Part shown: piece after piece, positions 15,010 to 24,301 of the stretch
How positions within the stretch are numbered: the first letter of the stretch is position 1
Layout: the number at the start of each line of letters is the position of its first letter
Assembly: GCF_047601505.1 (NCBI RefSeq)
Contig: NZ_JASGJD010000001.1
Span: 2,914,001-2,978,000 of the forward strand
Direction: 5' to 3'
Origin: Cloacibacterium sp047601505
GTDB taxonomy: Bacteria > Bacteroidota > Bacteroidia > Flavobacteriales > Weeksellaceae
DNA length: 64,000 nucleotides
The notes under the pieces: model-generated
The model's input: only the letters and a program-made list of their open reading frames with translations
The model's database searches: none
Told to the model about the DNA's origin: nothing
Program-made: the position numbers and the translations under genes

Positions 15010-15798
15010 TTACTCTTTTCCAGAGCCATAACCTTTTACAATTCCTCTTGGAGAATTTTTTATAAATTCTACAATTTCGTCTCTGTCTTCAGTTGCAGGC
15101 AATTCTTTTTCTATATAAGTAAGTGCCTGAGAAACATTCATCTTCATTTGAAATATAGCTCTATAAACTTTTTGAATTTCAAAAATTCTTTCATTACTAA
15201 AACCTCTCCTTCTTAGCCCTACGGAATTAATCCCTGCATAAGATATCGGTTCTCTTCCTACTTTAACATAAGGAGGAATATCTTTTCGGATTAATGACCC
15301 GCCAGAAATCATGGTATGTTTTCCTATTTTCCCGAATTGCTGAACGGCAGATAAACCTCCCATCACAGTAAAATCATCTATTTCCACATGCCCAGCTATC
15401 CCACATCCATTTGCAATAATAACATTATTACCTACTATACAATCATGTGCAATATGCGATGTAGCCATAATTAAGCAGTTATTTCCCACTTTAGTAAAAC
15501 CTAAGGCTTTTGTTCCTCTGTTAATGGTTACACATTCTCTAAGCGTAGTATTATCACCTATAATAGTTTTTGTATCTTCTCCGTCAAATTTTAAATCTTG
15601 AGGAATAGCCGAAATTACAGTTCCCGGAAAAACTCTACAATTTTTACCAATTCTAGCACCATCCATAATGGTAACATTTGGTCCTATCCATGTTCCGTCT
15701 CCTATTTCTACATCTCCTGCAATGGTAGTGAATGGTTCTATGGTAACGTCTTTGCCAATTTTGGCACGTCTGTCTACAGCGGCTAATTGATGAATCAT
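15010..15798 (-). CDS. lpxA: UDP-N-acetylglucosamine O-acyltransferase
   Basis: The protein has 262 residues. It starts MIHQLAAVDRRAKIGKDV and continues with hexapeptide repeats. ATSHIAHDCIVGN holds the catalytic His (near 120). The C-terminal helical part has GLRRRGFSNERI. First step of lipid A synthesis. Its ATG overlaps the stop of lpxC-fabZ by 4 bp, so the two are translationally coupled. Confidence 0.95.
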   Translation of the reverse strand: MIHQLAAVDRRAKIGKDVTIEPFTTIAGDVEIGDGTWIGPNVTIMDGARIGKNCRVFPGTVISAIPQDLKFDGEDTKTIIGDNTTLRECVTINRGTKALGFTKVGNNCLIMATSHIAHDCIVGNNVIIANGCGIAGHVEIDDFTVMGGLSAVQQFGKIGKHTMISGGSLIRKDIPPYVKVGREPISYAGINSVGLRRRGFSNERIFEIQKVYRAIFQMKMNVSQALTYIEKELPATEDRDEIVEFIKNSPRGIVKGYGSGKE

Positions 15799-17195
15799 AC
15801 TTCTGTTTTTGTTTTAGCAACTTGAGCCATCAATTCTGCTTCTACTACTACACTATCTCCTACATAGCCGTAACCTTGCATATGAACAATGCCTCTTCTT
15901 ATTGGTTCTATTAATTCTATTTTAAAGATTAAAGTATCACCAGGAATTACTTTTTTCTTGAATTTTACTTTATCCATTTTCACAAAATAAGTAGAATAAT
16001 TTTCAGGGTCTGGAACGTTAGCCAACACTAAAATCCCTCCAGCTTGTGCCATTGCTTCTATTTGTAAAACACCAGGCATTACTGGTTCTTTCGGAAAATG
16101 ACCTACAAAGAACGGTTCGTTCATTGTAATATTTTTAAGACCTACCACATGAGAATCTGATATTTCTAAAATCTTATCAATCAATAAAAATGGTGGTCTG
16201 TGCGGAAGCAGTTTCATAATACCATTAATATCATAAACTGGCTCTGCTTTCAAATCAAAATCTGGAACGTTTTTCTTTTTATACAATTTCCACTGTCTGT
16301 TTAATTTTTTAGCAAATTGAGTGTTTACAAAATGTCCGGGTTTAGTAGCAATAACTTTCCCTTTAATTTTAACACCTGTTAATGCTAAATCTCCTATTAC
16401 ATCTAATAATTTATGACGAGCTGCTTCATTAGGATAATTTAGAGTAAGATTATCTAAAATTCCGTTTGGTCTCATCGTTACTTCGTCTTTGCCAAAAGCT
16501 TTTTTCAATTTTTCGGCAGTATCTGGAGTTAATTCTTTATCTACATAAACAATGGCGTTAGAAATATCCCCCCCTTTTATTAAGCCGTTATCTAAAAGCA
16601 TTTCTAGCTCGTGAAGGAAACTAAAAGTTCTAGCGGAAGAAATTTCTTCTTTAAAATCTGAAATATTTTTAAGAGAAGCATTTTGAGTTCCTAAAACCTT
16701 AGTCCCAAAATCTACCATAGTTGTAATTTCGTAATTTTCTGAAGGAATAATGGTAATTTCCGAACCTGTGTGAGGGTCTTGATAATTCAAAACTTCTTTT
16801 ATCACAAGGTATTCTCTTGGCTGCTCTTGCTCTTCTACACCTACTTTTTCTATGGCTTCTACAAAATATTTAGAAGAACCATCCATAATAGGCGGTTCTG
16901 CGCTATCTAATTCTAAGATTGCATTATCTACATCCATTCCTACCAAAGCAGCTAATAGATGTTCGCAGGTATGAATTTTAACACCAAGTTTTTCTAAAGT
17001 GGTGCCACGTTCTGTAGTGGTTACATAATTTACATCTGCTTCTACCTGAGGTTTGCCTTCTAAATCTGTTCTTACAAATACAAAACCTGTATTTTCTTTT
17101 GCGGGTTTCATCGTTAGATGAACCTCTCTGCCTGTATGAAGACCTATCCCTGAAAGTGTAATTTCACCTCCAAGAGTTTTTTGCTTATCAGTCAT
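15795..17195 (-). CDS. lpxC/fabZ: fused LpxC deacetylase and FabZ dehydratase
   Basis: The protein has 466 residues. The N-terminal 305 or so residues are LpxC: GLHTGREVHL, zinc ligand in HTCEHLLAAL (near 75-84), ELDSAEPPIMDGSS, and the downstream His pair region NEAARHKLLDVIGD. The C-terminal 150 residues are FabZ: LPHRPPFLLIDKI and GHFPKEPVMPGVLQIEAMAQ. The fusion is a feature of Bacteroidota. It joins the committed step of lipid A with the dehydratase that competes for the same hydroxyacyl-ACP. It overlaps lpxD by 8 bp and lpxA by 4 bp. Confidence 0.95.
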   Translation of the reverse strand: MTDKQKTLGGEITLSGIGLHTGREVHLTMKPAKENTGFVFVRTDLEGKPQVEADVNYVTTTERGTTLEKLGVKIHTCEHLLAALVGMDVDNAILELDSAEPPIMDGSSKYFVEAIEKVGVEEQEQPREYLVIKEVLNYQDPHTGSEITIIPSENYEITTMVDFGTKVLGTQNASLKNISDFKEEISSARTFSFLHELEMLLDNGLIKGGDISNAIVYVDKELTPDTAEKLKKAFGKDEVTMRPNGILDNLTLNYPNEAARHKLLDVIGDLALTGVKIKGKVIATKPGHFVNTQFAKKLNRQWKLYKKKNVPDFDLKAEPVYDINGIMKLLPHRPPFLLIDKILEISDSHVVGLKNITMNEPFFVGHFPKEPVMPGVLQIEAMAQAGGILVLANVPDPENYSTYFVKMDKVKFKKKVIPGDTLIFKIELIEPIRRGIVHMQGYGYVGDSVVVEAELMAQVAKTKTEV

Positions 17196-18222
17196 TACTA
17201 CTCTCTTTTGATTTTTTTTCTAATTCTGAAATTCTTTTTACAATCTCAGTCAAATTGCGGAAATGAACATAATTTCTACGATAATCTCCCGCTGATATTG
17301 CAGGCGAACCATACAAAGTTTCTTTATCTTCAACATTAGAATTCACTCCACTTTGCGCCTGAATCCTCACCTGATTACCTATTTTTATGTGTCCTACAAT
17401 TCCTGTTTGACCTCCTATTTGATTCCAATCTCCAATAATGGTAGAACCTGCAATACCAGCCTGAGCCGCTATTACATTGTTTTTCCCAATTCTAACATTA
17501 TGAGCAATTTGGATTAAATTATCTATTTTAGTACCTTCTCCTATTACAGTAGAGCCTATTGTACCTCTGTCTATACTACAATTAGAACCTATTTCTACAT
17601 TATTTTCTAATACTACATTTCCTAATTGAGGAATTTTTTGATACCCATTTTCGGTAGGTTGAAAACCAAAACCATCACTCCCAATTACGGTATTAGAATG
17701 TACAATACAATTATCTCCTACTATACAATAATCATAAATTCTAGCACCACTATATATAATACAGTTTTCACCTATTTTTACATTTTTACCAATATAAACT
17801 TGAGGATAAATTTGTGTAGAATTTCCAATTTTTACTTTATCAGAAATATATGTGTGCGCTCCTATATATACATCTTCGCCCAAAATGGCACTTTCCGAAA
17901 CGGTAGAAAATTGCTCAATACCAGATTTTTTTTCTTCTCTCATTTGTTGATAAAGATTCATCAACACTTGAAAAGAAAGGTAAGCATCTTCCACCAAAAT
18001 TAAGGTAGATTTATAATCTCCTTCTTTCACAAATTTTTCAGAAACAATAATTACAGATGCTTCTGAAGAAAATATATAATCTGCAAATTTTTCCTGAGAG
18101 ACAAAAGAAAGCTGTCCTTCTTGTGCGTTTTCTATTGGCGAAACGCCGCTTATAGAAGCACTTTCGTCTCCAATGATCTTACCATTGATAAAACTTGCAA
18201 TTTGAGCTGCAGTAAATTCCAT
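17188..18222 (-). CDS. lpxD: UDP-3-O-acylglucosamine N-acyltransferase
   Basis: The protein has 344 residues from the ATG at 18222 (MEFTAAQIASFINGK), which is the family's usual start; a TTG three codons earlier at 18231 is less likely. The N-terminal domain is followed by hexapeptide repeats, AHNVRIGKNNVIAAQAGIAG with the catalytic His region, and a C-terminal helix. Third step of lipid A synthesis. First gene of the coupled lpxD, lpxC-fabZ, lpxA unit. Confidence 0.95.
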   Translation of the reverse strand: MEFTAAQIASFINGKIIGDESASISGVSPIENAQEGQLSFVSQEKFADYIFSSEASVIIVSEKFVKEGDYKSTLILVEDAYLSFQVLMNLYQQMREEKKSGIEQFSTVSESAILGEDVYIGAHTYISDKVKIGNSTQIYPQVYIGKNVKIGENCIIYSGARIYDYCIVGDNCIVHSNTVIGSDGFGFQPTENGYQKIPQLGNVVLENNVEIGSNCSIDRGTIGSTVIGEGTKIDNLIQIAHNVRIGKNNVIAAQAGIAGSTIIGDWNQIGGQTGIVGHIKIGNQVRIQAQSGVNSNVEDKETLYGSPAISAGDYRRNYVHFRNLTEIVKRISELEKKSKESSND

Positions 18223-18263
18223 ATCCTGCAAAGATAAGAATTTATTGAAATAGTTAACAAAAT

Positions 18264-19508
18264 TTAATATTTTTTGACATCGAACGCTCCATTTGAAATT
18301 TCTCTTGGAAAATACAAAATATTTTTGGTAGTTGGCTGGTTGATATGCGCAGAAAGAATCTGCGTTTCCGCGTCTTCTAATTTTATTTTTTCTCCAGATT
18401 TATTCAACAGAAAAATTGGTTGTTTCTCTGTATCATAAGGAAGCAATGTTCTGCTAATTTGTTCTACAAGCAATTCTCCGTTATCAATTTCGAAAAAATG
18501 ATTTACTTTTTTTATTTTTTCATTAATTAAATCTTGCTCAAATGGATGAGAAGAAAACACCGTTTTTGGGAATTTCCTTTGCGCTACCGCTTTACAAAAA
18601 TAACTCAGCACAAAATCGTCTGCATTTTGCCACATTTTTATCGCCGAAAGCATATCTGTATCGTCTAATTGAGTAAATCTATTGATTACTTCGTCTGTCG
18701 CCTTTTCAAAATTTGTTTTGTATAGAAAATATTTTAAATTTCCGTAAGCTTCAATATTTTTGCCTTCCGAGATTAATTGTTTGGCTCTGTTCAAGATTTT
18801 AACCAAAAGATGTTCTGCCAAAGCAGAAGTTTTGTGATAATACACTTGCCAATACATAAACATTCTCGCCGTAAGGAAATTTTCGATAGAATACACTCCT
18901 TTTTCGTCTATCACCAATTCGTCTTCGCAAACATTCATCATCGAGATTATTCTTTGTGTATTAACGCTACCTTCCGAAACGCCTGTAAAAAAGCTATCTC
19001 TCTTTAAATAATCTAATCTATCAACATCTAACTGAGACGAAATCAACTGATTAAAAAACTTCCTATGATATTTCCCTTGAAACATCTCCAAAGCCATTGA
19101 CAATTCACCATCAAATTCTTCATTAATTTTGTTCATTAATAGAATTGAAATTTTCTCGTGATGCCAATCTTCCATCAAAAGATTTTCTAAAGCGTGAGAA
19201 AAAGGACCATGCCCAACATCGTGAAGCAAAATTGCCAACATTGCAGATTTTTCTTCTTCCTTAGAGATTTTAACGCCTTTCAGTTTCAACGTTTCTAAAG
19301 CTGTAAACATAAGATGCATTGCTCCTAATGCGTGATGAAATCTTGTGTGCGTAGCTCCCGGGAAAACCAAACTCAACAAACCAGTTTGCGAAATTCTGCG
19401 CAATCTCTGAAAAAAACGATGCTCTACAACATCAAAAAGAATTTCGTGGGGAATTTTTATAAAACCGTGTACCGGATCGTTGATAATTTTCAGCTTGTTG
19501 ATGCTCAT
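18264..19508 (-). CDS. HD-domain phosphohydrolase
   Basis: The protein has 414 residues. KIINDPVHGFIKIPHEI at the start and HRFFQRLRRISQTGL (about 31-45), HTRFHHALGAMHL (about 54-66) and LLHDVGHGPFSHALE (about 93-107) give the His and His-Asp metal ligands of the dGTPase-like HD superfamily. Relatives include deoxynucleoside triphosphate triphosphohydrolases and SAMHD1-like enzymes. The exact nucleotide is not clear. It lies directly upstream of lpxD in the same direction, with a 41-bp gap, a conserved flavobacterial neighbourhood. Confidence 0.85.
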   Translation of the reverse strand: MSINKLKIINDPVHGFIKIPHEILFDVVEHRFFQRLRRISQTGLLSLVFPGATHTRFHHALGAMHLMFTALETLKLKGVKISKEEEKSAMLAILLHDVGHGPFSHALENLLMEDWHHEKISILLMNKINEEFDGELSMALEMFQGKYHRKFFNQLISSQLDVDRLDYLKRDSFFTGVSEGSVNTQRIISMMNVCEDELVIDEKGVYSIENFLTARMFMYWQVYYHKTSALAEHLLVKILNRAKQLISEGKNIEAYGNLKYFLYKTNFEKATDEVINRFTQLDDTDMLSAIKMWQNADDFVLSYFCKAVAQRKFPKTVFSSHPFEQDLINEKIKKVNHFFEIDNGELLVEQISRTLLPYDTEKQPIFLLNKSGEKIKLEDAETQILSAHINQPTTKNILYFPREISNGAFDVKKY

Positions 19509-19639
19509 TATAATTAAAAAATGATGATTGATAAATGATTCTACAAAACTAATGAAATTTAGTTTAACTAATTTTTAACCAATTTTAAATTATTTTATAC
19601 ATTATTTAAGACACATTTGGCGTAATTTTGGAAATACAA

Positions 19640-19690
19640 TTTTAAAGTTAAAAGTTAAAAGTTGGAAGTTGAAATTAAAGTTCTAAAACT
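19640..19690. repeat. short A/T repeat patch upstream of porX
   Basis: AAAGTTAAAAGTTAAAAGTT then GGAAGTTG, with the inverse AACTTAAACTCAACC to the right. Same heptad family as elsewhere in the window. Confidence 0.45.
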
Positions 19691-19737
19691 TAAACTCAAC
19701 CTTAAACTTAAAATATCCTCAACCTAAAAAATAATTT

Positions 19738-21279
19738 ATGTCGAAAATAATTTGGATAGATGATGAAGTAGATTTACTAAAACCACACATCGTTTTTCTT
19801 GAAAATAAAGGCTACGCCGTAACTCCTGTAAACAACGTAAACGAAGCTTTAGAAATCATTGAAACAGAAAAATTTCAATTGGCTTTGCTAGACGAAAATA
19901 TGCCAGGAATTTCAGGTTTGGAAGCGATTCCTATGCTCAAAAATTTAGATTCTTCTATTAAAATCGTGATGGTAACCAAAAACGAAGAAGAACATATTAT
20001 GGAACAAGCAATTGGTTCTCAAATTTCAGATTACATTCTAAAACCTGTAAATCCGAATCAAATTTTGCTTTCGTTAAAGAAAAATCTTCAAGAAGACGAT
20101 TTGGTAGAACAAAAAACCAAATTAGAATATCAGCAAGAGTTTAGAAATCTTTCTATGGAACTGAGTTATCTAAATTCTTACCAAGAATGGGCAGAATATT
20201 ACAAGAAAATCCTTAATTGGGAAATAAAATTCGATAAGGTTTTTGATAATGAATTTGCAGATTTATTACAATCTCAAAAAGAAGAAGCCAACATACAATT
20301 TTCTAAATTCATCGAAAAAAACTACGAAAATTGGCTCAATTCTCCCGAAAAACCAATAATGTCTCACACCGCTTTCAAAGAAAAAGTAAAACCCGTTTTA
20401 GAAAAAGACAAAGTTTTGCTCCTGATGGTTGACAATTTGAGATATGACCAATGGAAAGTGGTAGAACCTATTTTTTCTAAATTTTACAATAAAGTTTCAG
20501 AAGATTATTATTTCAGTATTTTACCTACAGCAACGCAATATGCCAGAAATTCGTTTTTTGCAGGATTAATGCCTTCGGAGATTGAAAAACGTTTCCCAGA
20601 CAAATGGTTTAATGATAACGAAGAAGGGAACAAAAATGAATTTGAACGCGATTTTTTGGAAGACCAAATGAAAAGAATTGGTTTGCAAAGCAAGTCTATG
20701 AAATATCTAAAAGTGCTAAATGCAGACTTCGAGAGAAAAATTTTAGACGATTTCAATCAACACAAAAACAACGATTTATTGGTAATTGTTTATAATTTTA
20801 TCGATATTCTTTCTCATGCAAAAACAGACAATCACATTGTGGATCAATTAATTAGAGACGACAAAACTTTTAGAAGCCTCACTTACAATTGGTTCGAGAA
20901 CTCTTCTTTAATTAAAATTATAAAATTAGCTGCCGAAAACGGTTTTAAACTCGCCATTACCACAGACCACGGAATGGTTTACGTTAAAAAACCTTCGCAG
21001 GTAGTTGGCGACAGAGAAACCAGCACCAACATTCGTTATAAAACTGGTAAATCTCTTACTTACGACGAAAAAGACGTTTGGGCTGTTACCAATCCTGAAA
21101 AATTATTTTTACCAAAAGGCAACCTCAGCAGCAAATATATTTTTGCTAAAAACAACATCTTTTTGGCGTATCCAAAAAATTACAATCATTTTGTAAATTA
21201 TTATAAAGACACGTATCAACACGGCGGAATTTCGCTAGAAGAAGTGATAATCCCGATAAGTATATTAGAACCTAAGTAG
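19738..21279 (+). CDS. porX: PorX, response regulator with PglZ phosphatase-like domain
   Basis: The protein has 513 residues. The receiver domain (1-120) has acidic IDDEVD (about 7-12), phosphoacceptor Asp in LALLDENMPG (near 52) and Lys in YILKPVNPNQ. A helical linker follows, then the PglZ/alkaline phosphatase-like domain with LLMVDNLRYDQW, TATQYARNSFFAG and AITTDHGMVYVKKP. PorX regulates type IX secretion genes together with PorY and a sigma factor and hydrolyses small oligonucleotides through its zinc site. Presence implies a type IX system in this organism. A strong terminator follows. Confidence 0.92.
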   Translation: MSKIIWIDDEVDLLKPHIVFLENKGYAVTPVNNVNEALEIIETEKFQLALLDENMPGISGLEAIPMLKNLDSSIKIVMVTKNEEEHIMEQAIGSQISDYILKPVNPNQILLSLKKNLQEDDLVEQKTKLEYQQEFRNLSMELSYLNSYQEWAEYYKKILNWEIKFDKVFDNEFADLLQSQKEEANIQFSKFIEKNYENWLNSPEKPIMSHTAFKEKVKPVLEKDKVLLLMVDNLRYDQWKVVEPIFSKFYNKVSEDYYFSILPTATQYARNSFFAGLMPSEIEKRFPDKWFNDNEEGNKNEFERDFLEDQMKRIGLQSKSMKYLKVLNADFERKILDDFNQHKNNDLLVIVYNFIDILSHAKTDNHIVDQLIRDDKTFRSLTYNWFENSSLIKIIKLAAENGFKLAITTDHGMVYVKKPSQVVGDRETSTNIRYKTGKSLTYDEKDVWAVTNPEKLFLPKGNLSSKYIFAKNNIFLAYPKNYNHFVNYYKDTYQHGGISLEEVIIPISILEPK

Positions 21280-21310
21280 TTTTTTCATAGTTTATTATAC
21301 TTAGGCGATA

Positions 21311-21346
21311 AGCGGAAAAAATCTCGAGATTTTTTCCGCTTTTTTA
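21311..21346 (+). terminator. terminator after porX
   Basis: A perfect 30-bp palindrome (AGCGGAAAAAATCTC with GAGATTTTTTCCGCT), then six T. Confidence 0.85.
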
Positions 21347-21348
21347 TT

Positions 21349-21387
21349 CCCCTCTTTTAGAGGGGTGTCAAAATCAAAGATTTTGAC
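21349..21387. repeat. REP-like double hairpin
   Basis: CCCCTCT pairs with AGAGGGG (21349-21365), and GTCAAAATC pairs with GATTTTGAC (21367-21387), followed by GGGGTGTTT. From memory this CCCCTC/GAGGGGTG arrangement is a dispersed intergenic repeat in flavobacteria. Confidence 0.55.
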
Positions 21388-21442
21388 GGGGTGTTTAATT
21401 CATATTTTTTTTCATAATTTTGGAACTCAAAATCTAATAAAA

Positions 21443-21910
21443 ATGAAATTTTTTTTTAATTTTTCTGTATTATTTATCATAATAATTTTTAATCTTTCTT
21501 CTTGCTCACAGAATTCAAATATTAAAAACGGCATTTATAATGCTGCAAATAATGATTTATTTTATGCCATAGAAATTAATAAAAATAGTAAAAAAATAAT
21601 TTTTTATCAGCTTGAATCTTATACAGGAATAGCCCCTACTTCTAAAGAAACATTTAATTTAAATTTGTCAAATTCCAAACAAAGTAAAAAAGATTTTAAA
21701 TTTTTTCACAAAGGAGACTTTGAAATTCTTGATGATAAAATAATAGTAACTAATCTTGAAAGTGATATGCTTCCATCTGAAAAACCTAAAAAAATTGAGG
21801 GAAATATATCTAATTATAAAATCGAATTTAATTGTGAAGAAATTTCGAAATATTTTTCTGGAAATATCATTTCTTGTAAATCAAAAGAAATAGTGTTTAT
21901 TAAAAATTAA
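21443..21910 (+). CDS. small lipoprotein, unknown
   Basis: The protein has 155 residues from the ATG at 21443 (MKFFFNFSVLFIIIIF). This start is chosen because it gives a complete lipoprotein signal with the lipobox LSSC; the frame is open further upstream but runs through the REP-like repeat. The mature part is hydrophilic and beta-rich without known motifs. Probably an outer-membrane or periplasmic lipoprotein. It ends 3 bp before tsaE. Confidence 0.6.
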   Translation: MKFFFNFSVLFIIIIFNLSSCSQNSNIKNGIYNAANNDLFYAIEINKNSKKIIFYQLESYTGIAPTSKETFNLNLSNSKQSKKDFKFFHKGDFEILDDKIIVTNLESDMLPSEKPKKIEGNISNYKIEFNCEEISKYFSGNIISCKSKEIVFIKN

Positions 21911-21913
21911 AAT

Positions 21914-22327
21914 ATGTCTCAAACATTCCAAATAGAAAAAATAGAAGATTGGCAAAAAATTGTTGATGAAATTTTGCCCAACTTACAATACAATATCCTT
22001 TTGTTAAAAGGAAATCTTGGCGCTGGCAAAACTACATTTTCACAGTTTTTAATGAAAAATCTAGGCAGCACAGACGAAGTTTCGTCTCCTACTTATGCCA
22101 TTGTAAACGAATACAACTCGCCAAAAGGAAAAGTATTTCACTTTGACCTTTATCGTCTCAAAAAAATAGAAGAAGCTTATGATTTTGGTATTGAAGAATA
22201 TCTAGACAATGCTTTTCTGTGCATTATAGAATGGCCAGAAATCTATGAAGAAGAATTGGCAGACTTGCCACACCACGAAATGAAAATCACCAATAAAGGA
22301 GATTACAGAGAAGTAGTTTTCGAATAA
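21914..22327 (+). CDS. tsaE: TsaE, ATPase for tRNA threonylcarbamoyladenosine synthesis
   Basis: The protein has 137 residues. The P-loop GNLGAGKTTFSQ (about 36-47), SSPTYAIVNEY and FHFDLYRLKKIEE are all typical of the YjeE/TsaE family, as is IIEWPEI near the end. With TsaB and TsaD it makes t6A37 in tRNAs that read ANN codons. The alanine dehydrogenase gene follows after its own promoter. Confidence 0.92.
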   Translation: MSQTFQIEKIEDWQKIVDEILPNLQYNILLLKGNLGAGKTTFSQFLMKNLGSTDEVSSPTYAIVNEYNSPKGKVFHFDLYRLKKIEEAYDFGIEEYLDNAFLCIIEWPEIYEEELADLPHHEMKITNKGDYREVVFE

Positions 22328-22365
22328 TTGAATGGTTGATTAATCTCATTTCTGTGTTGATAAAT

Positions 22366-22400
22366 TTTGAGTTTTAAATCCCTAATTTTTAGTATCTTTG
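22366..22400 (+). promoter_or_regulatory. promoter of the alanine dehydrogenase gene
   Basis: TTTG (22366-22369), 23 bp, then TATCTTTG (22393-22400). The start would be near 22407, 14 bp before the ATG. Confidence 0.6.
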
Positions 22401-22420
22401 TCGTTTCAAAATAGACTAAA

Positions 22421-23611
22421 ATGAGTTCTACGATATTTACTCCATTTACTGGGGAACAATTGATGCCGAAGGAAGAGAAATTAGAAGTACTGAAAAAAGG
22501 TAAAAAATTCAGTATTGGGATTCCTAAGGAAACTTGTCTTAACGAAAAACGCATCTGCATTACTCCAGATGCCGTGCAAGTTTTGGTAGAACAAGGTCAT
22601 GATATTATTATAGAATCTGGCGCAGGAATACCTTCTTATTTTTCGGATTTACAATTTTCTGAAGCCGGAGCTCAGATTTCTTCAGATGCAAAAGAAGTGT
22701 ACGGACAGGATTTAGTTCTAAAAATTAATCCACCAACAGACGAAGAAATGGATTACTTAAAACCAAATGCTTATTTGGTTTCTGCACTTCAAATCAATCT
22801 TAGAGATAAAGAATATTTCAAAAAATTAGCCGAAAAAAAAGTAAACGCCATCGCTTTTGAATTTATAATGGACGAATATCACCAATTGTCTCTTATTAGA
22901 TTAATTGGAGAAATTGCAGGCGCTACTTCCATTCTTTACGCATCTGAACTTTTGTCTAAATCAAACGGATTAATGCTTGGCGGAATTACCGGTGTAAGAC
23001 CTACAGAAGTGGTAATTTTAGGAGCTGGCATTGTAGGAGAAATTGCTACTAAAGCAGCCATAGGACTTGGTGCAAGTGTAAAAGTTTTTGACAATTCTCT
23101 GTCTAAACTTAGAAGATTACACACCATTATAGACAGCAGAGTTCCTACATCTATTATAGACCCAAAAGAATTAAGAAAAAGCCTAAGAAGAGCAGATGTT
23201 GTAATTGGAGCATTACCAAGATTAAATGTGCCTCCAATTGTAACCGAAGAAATGGTAAAATTGATGAAAAAAGGCAGCGTAATTATAGATTTAACTATTG
23301 ATTACGGAAAATGTATAGAAACCACAGAAATTACAACTCACGAAGATCCTGTAATTATAAAACATGATATTCTGCATTGCGGTTTGCCAAACATGACATC
23401 TAGAATGCCTAGAACAACTACAAAAGCTATTTCTAATTTTTTCTTAAGTTATCTTCTCAATTATGACGAAGAAGGTGGTTTTGAAAATGTATTATTAAAA
23501 AGAAACGAAATGAAACAGTCTCTTTATATGTACAAAGGAAGACACACCAAAAAAGTAATTTGCGACAAGTTTGATTTAACTTACCACGACATTAATTTGT
23601 TGATTTTTTAA
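22421..23611 (+). CDS. ald: alanine dehydrogenase
   Basis: The protein has 396 residues. GIPKETCLNEKRICITPDAV (about 33-52) is the substrate-binding start of the alanine dehydrogenase/PNT family, and the NAD domain has ILGAGIVGEIATKAAIGLGA (about 205-224). A 30-residue N-terminal extension compared with the Bacillus enzyme is common in flavobacteria. It converts alanine and NAD to pyruvate, ammonia and NADH. HCGLPNMTSRMPRTTTKA closes the active-site lobe. Confidence 0.85.
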   Translation: MSSTIFTPFTGEQLMPKEEKLEVLKKGKKFSIGIPKETCLNEKRICITPDAVQVLVEQGHDIIIESGAGIPSYFSDLQFSEAGAQISSDAKEVYGQDLVLKINPPTDEEMDYLKPNAYLVSALQINLRDKEYFKKLAEKKVNAIAFEFIMDEYHQLSLIRLIGEIAGATSILYASELLSKSNGLMLGGITGVRPTEVVILGAGIVGEIATKAAIGLGASVKVFDNSLSKLRRLHTIIDSRVPTSIIDPKELRKSLRRADVVIGALPRLNVPPIVTEEMVKLMKKGSVIIDLTIDYGKCIETTEITTHEDPVIIKHDILHCGLPNMTSRMPRTTTKAISNFFLSYLLNYDEEGGFENVLLKRNEMKQSLYMYKGRHTKKVICDKFDLTYHDINLLIF

Positions 23612-23680
23612 AAAAAATATTTAAAAATATAAATTCAACCTTGTTAGAGTAACTTTCTTTAACAAGGTTTTTTTAAAATA

Positions 23681-24049
23681 ATGAGAAAACTAAAATTTTA
23701 TCTAATAGGATTATTGCCCGGTTTATTAATTGTATTTTTTATTCTGAATAAAAAAGGAGCAAGTTGCAGCGGTTACCTCCCGAATTCTAGGGTAATAGCA
23801 GAAACGCTTTCTAAAGAATTTACCTATTCGGAAGAATTTAAAACCCAAATGCAAAATTTAAAAATAAACGAAAACTTCTTAAAAGACAGCATTTTACAAA
23901 AAGGAGAAATAAATTTCGATAGAAGCAAAGCTCAGCAAGAACCTTGCCCGCAATATCTATTGGTTTCTCCGGAAAAAAATTCTAAATATGAAATTACATT
24001 CGAGAAATGTAAAAATGAAGCTAAATTTTTAACTTTGAAAAAATTATAA
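23681..24049 (+). CDS. single-pass membrane protein, unknown
   Basis: The protein has 122 residues. One membrane helix (about 6-22, LIGLLPGLLIVFFIL) is followed by an extracytoplasmic part with three Cys (KGASCSGYLPNSRV, QEPCPQYLL, EKCKNE) that may form a disulfide. I do not recognise the family. It ends 3 bp before the next small membrane protein, so the two are probably co-expressed with tyrA. Confidence 0.6.
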   Translation: MRKLKFYLIGLLPGLLIVFFILNKKGASCSGYLPNSRVIAETLSKEFTYSEEFKTQMQNLKINENFLKDSILQKGEINFDRSKAQQEPCPQYLLVSPEKNSKYEITFEKCKNEAKFLTLKKL

Positions 24050-24052
24050 AAT

Positions 24053-24286
24053 ATGTTTGGCAAAAAACCATCAGAACTTTCAATTGAACAATTAAAAAAA
24101 CTAAGAAAATTCAGTATCGGATTTCTTATCGGTTTGTGCTTACTTTGGGTTTGTATTTTATTTTACATGCATACCGCCGAGAAGCCAATCTCAGTTTTCA
24201 TAGCAGTTGCCATTGCTTCTATGGTTCCAAATTTTATCAATTTAATAAATTTTTCAAACGAAATAAAAAAAAGAGAAAACAAATAA
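24053..24286 (+). CDS. small two-helix membrane protein, unknown
   Basis: The protein has 77 residues. The N-terminus is charged (KKPSELSIEQLKKLRK), then two membrane helices follow (about 22-42 and 48-66) with a short basic tail. No known motif. It sits between the 122-residue membrane protein and tyrA with very short gaps. Confidence 0.6.
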   Translation: MFGKKPSELSIEQLKKLRKFSIGFLIGLCLLWVCILFYMHTAEKPISVFIAVAIASMVPNFINLINFSNEIKKRENK

Positions 24287-24301
24287 TTTAACTATTAACA
24301 A

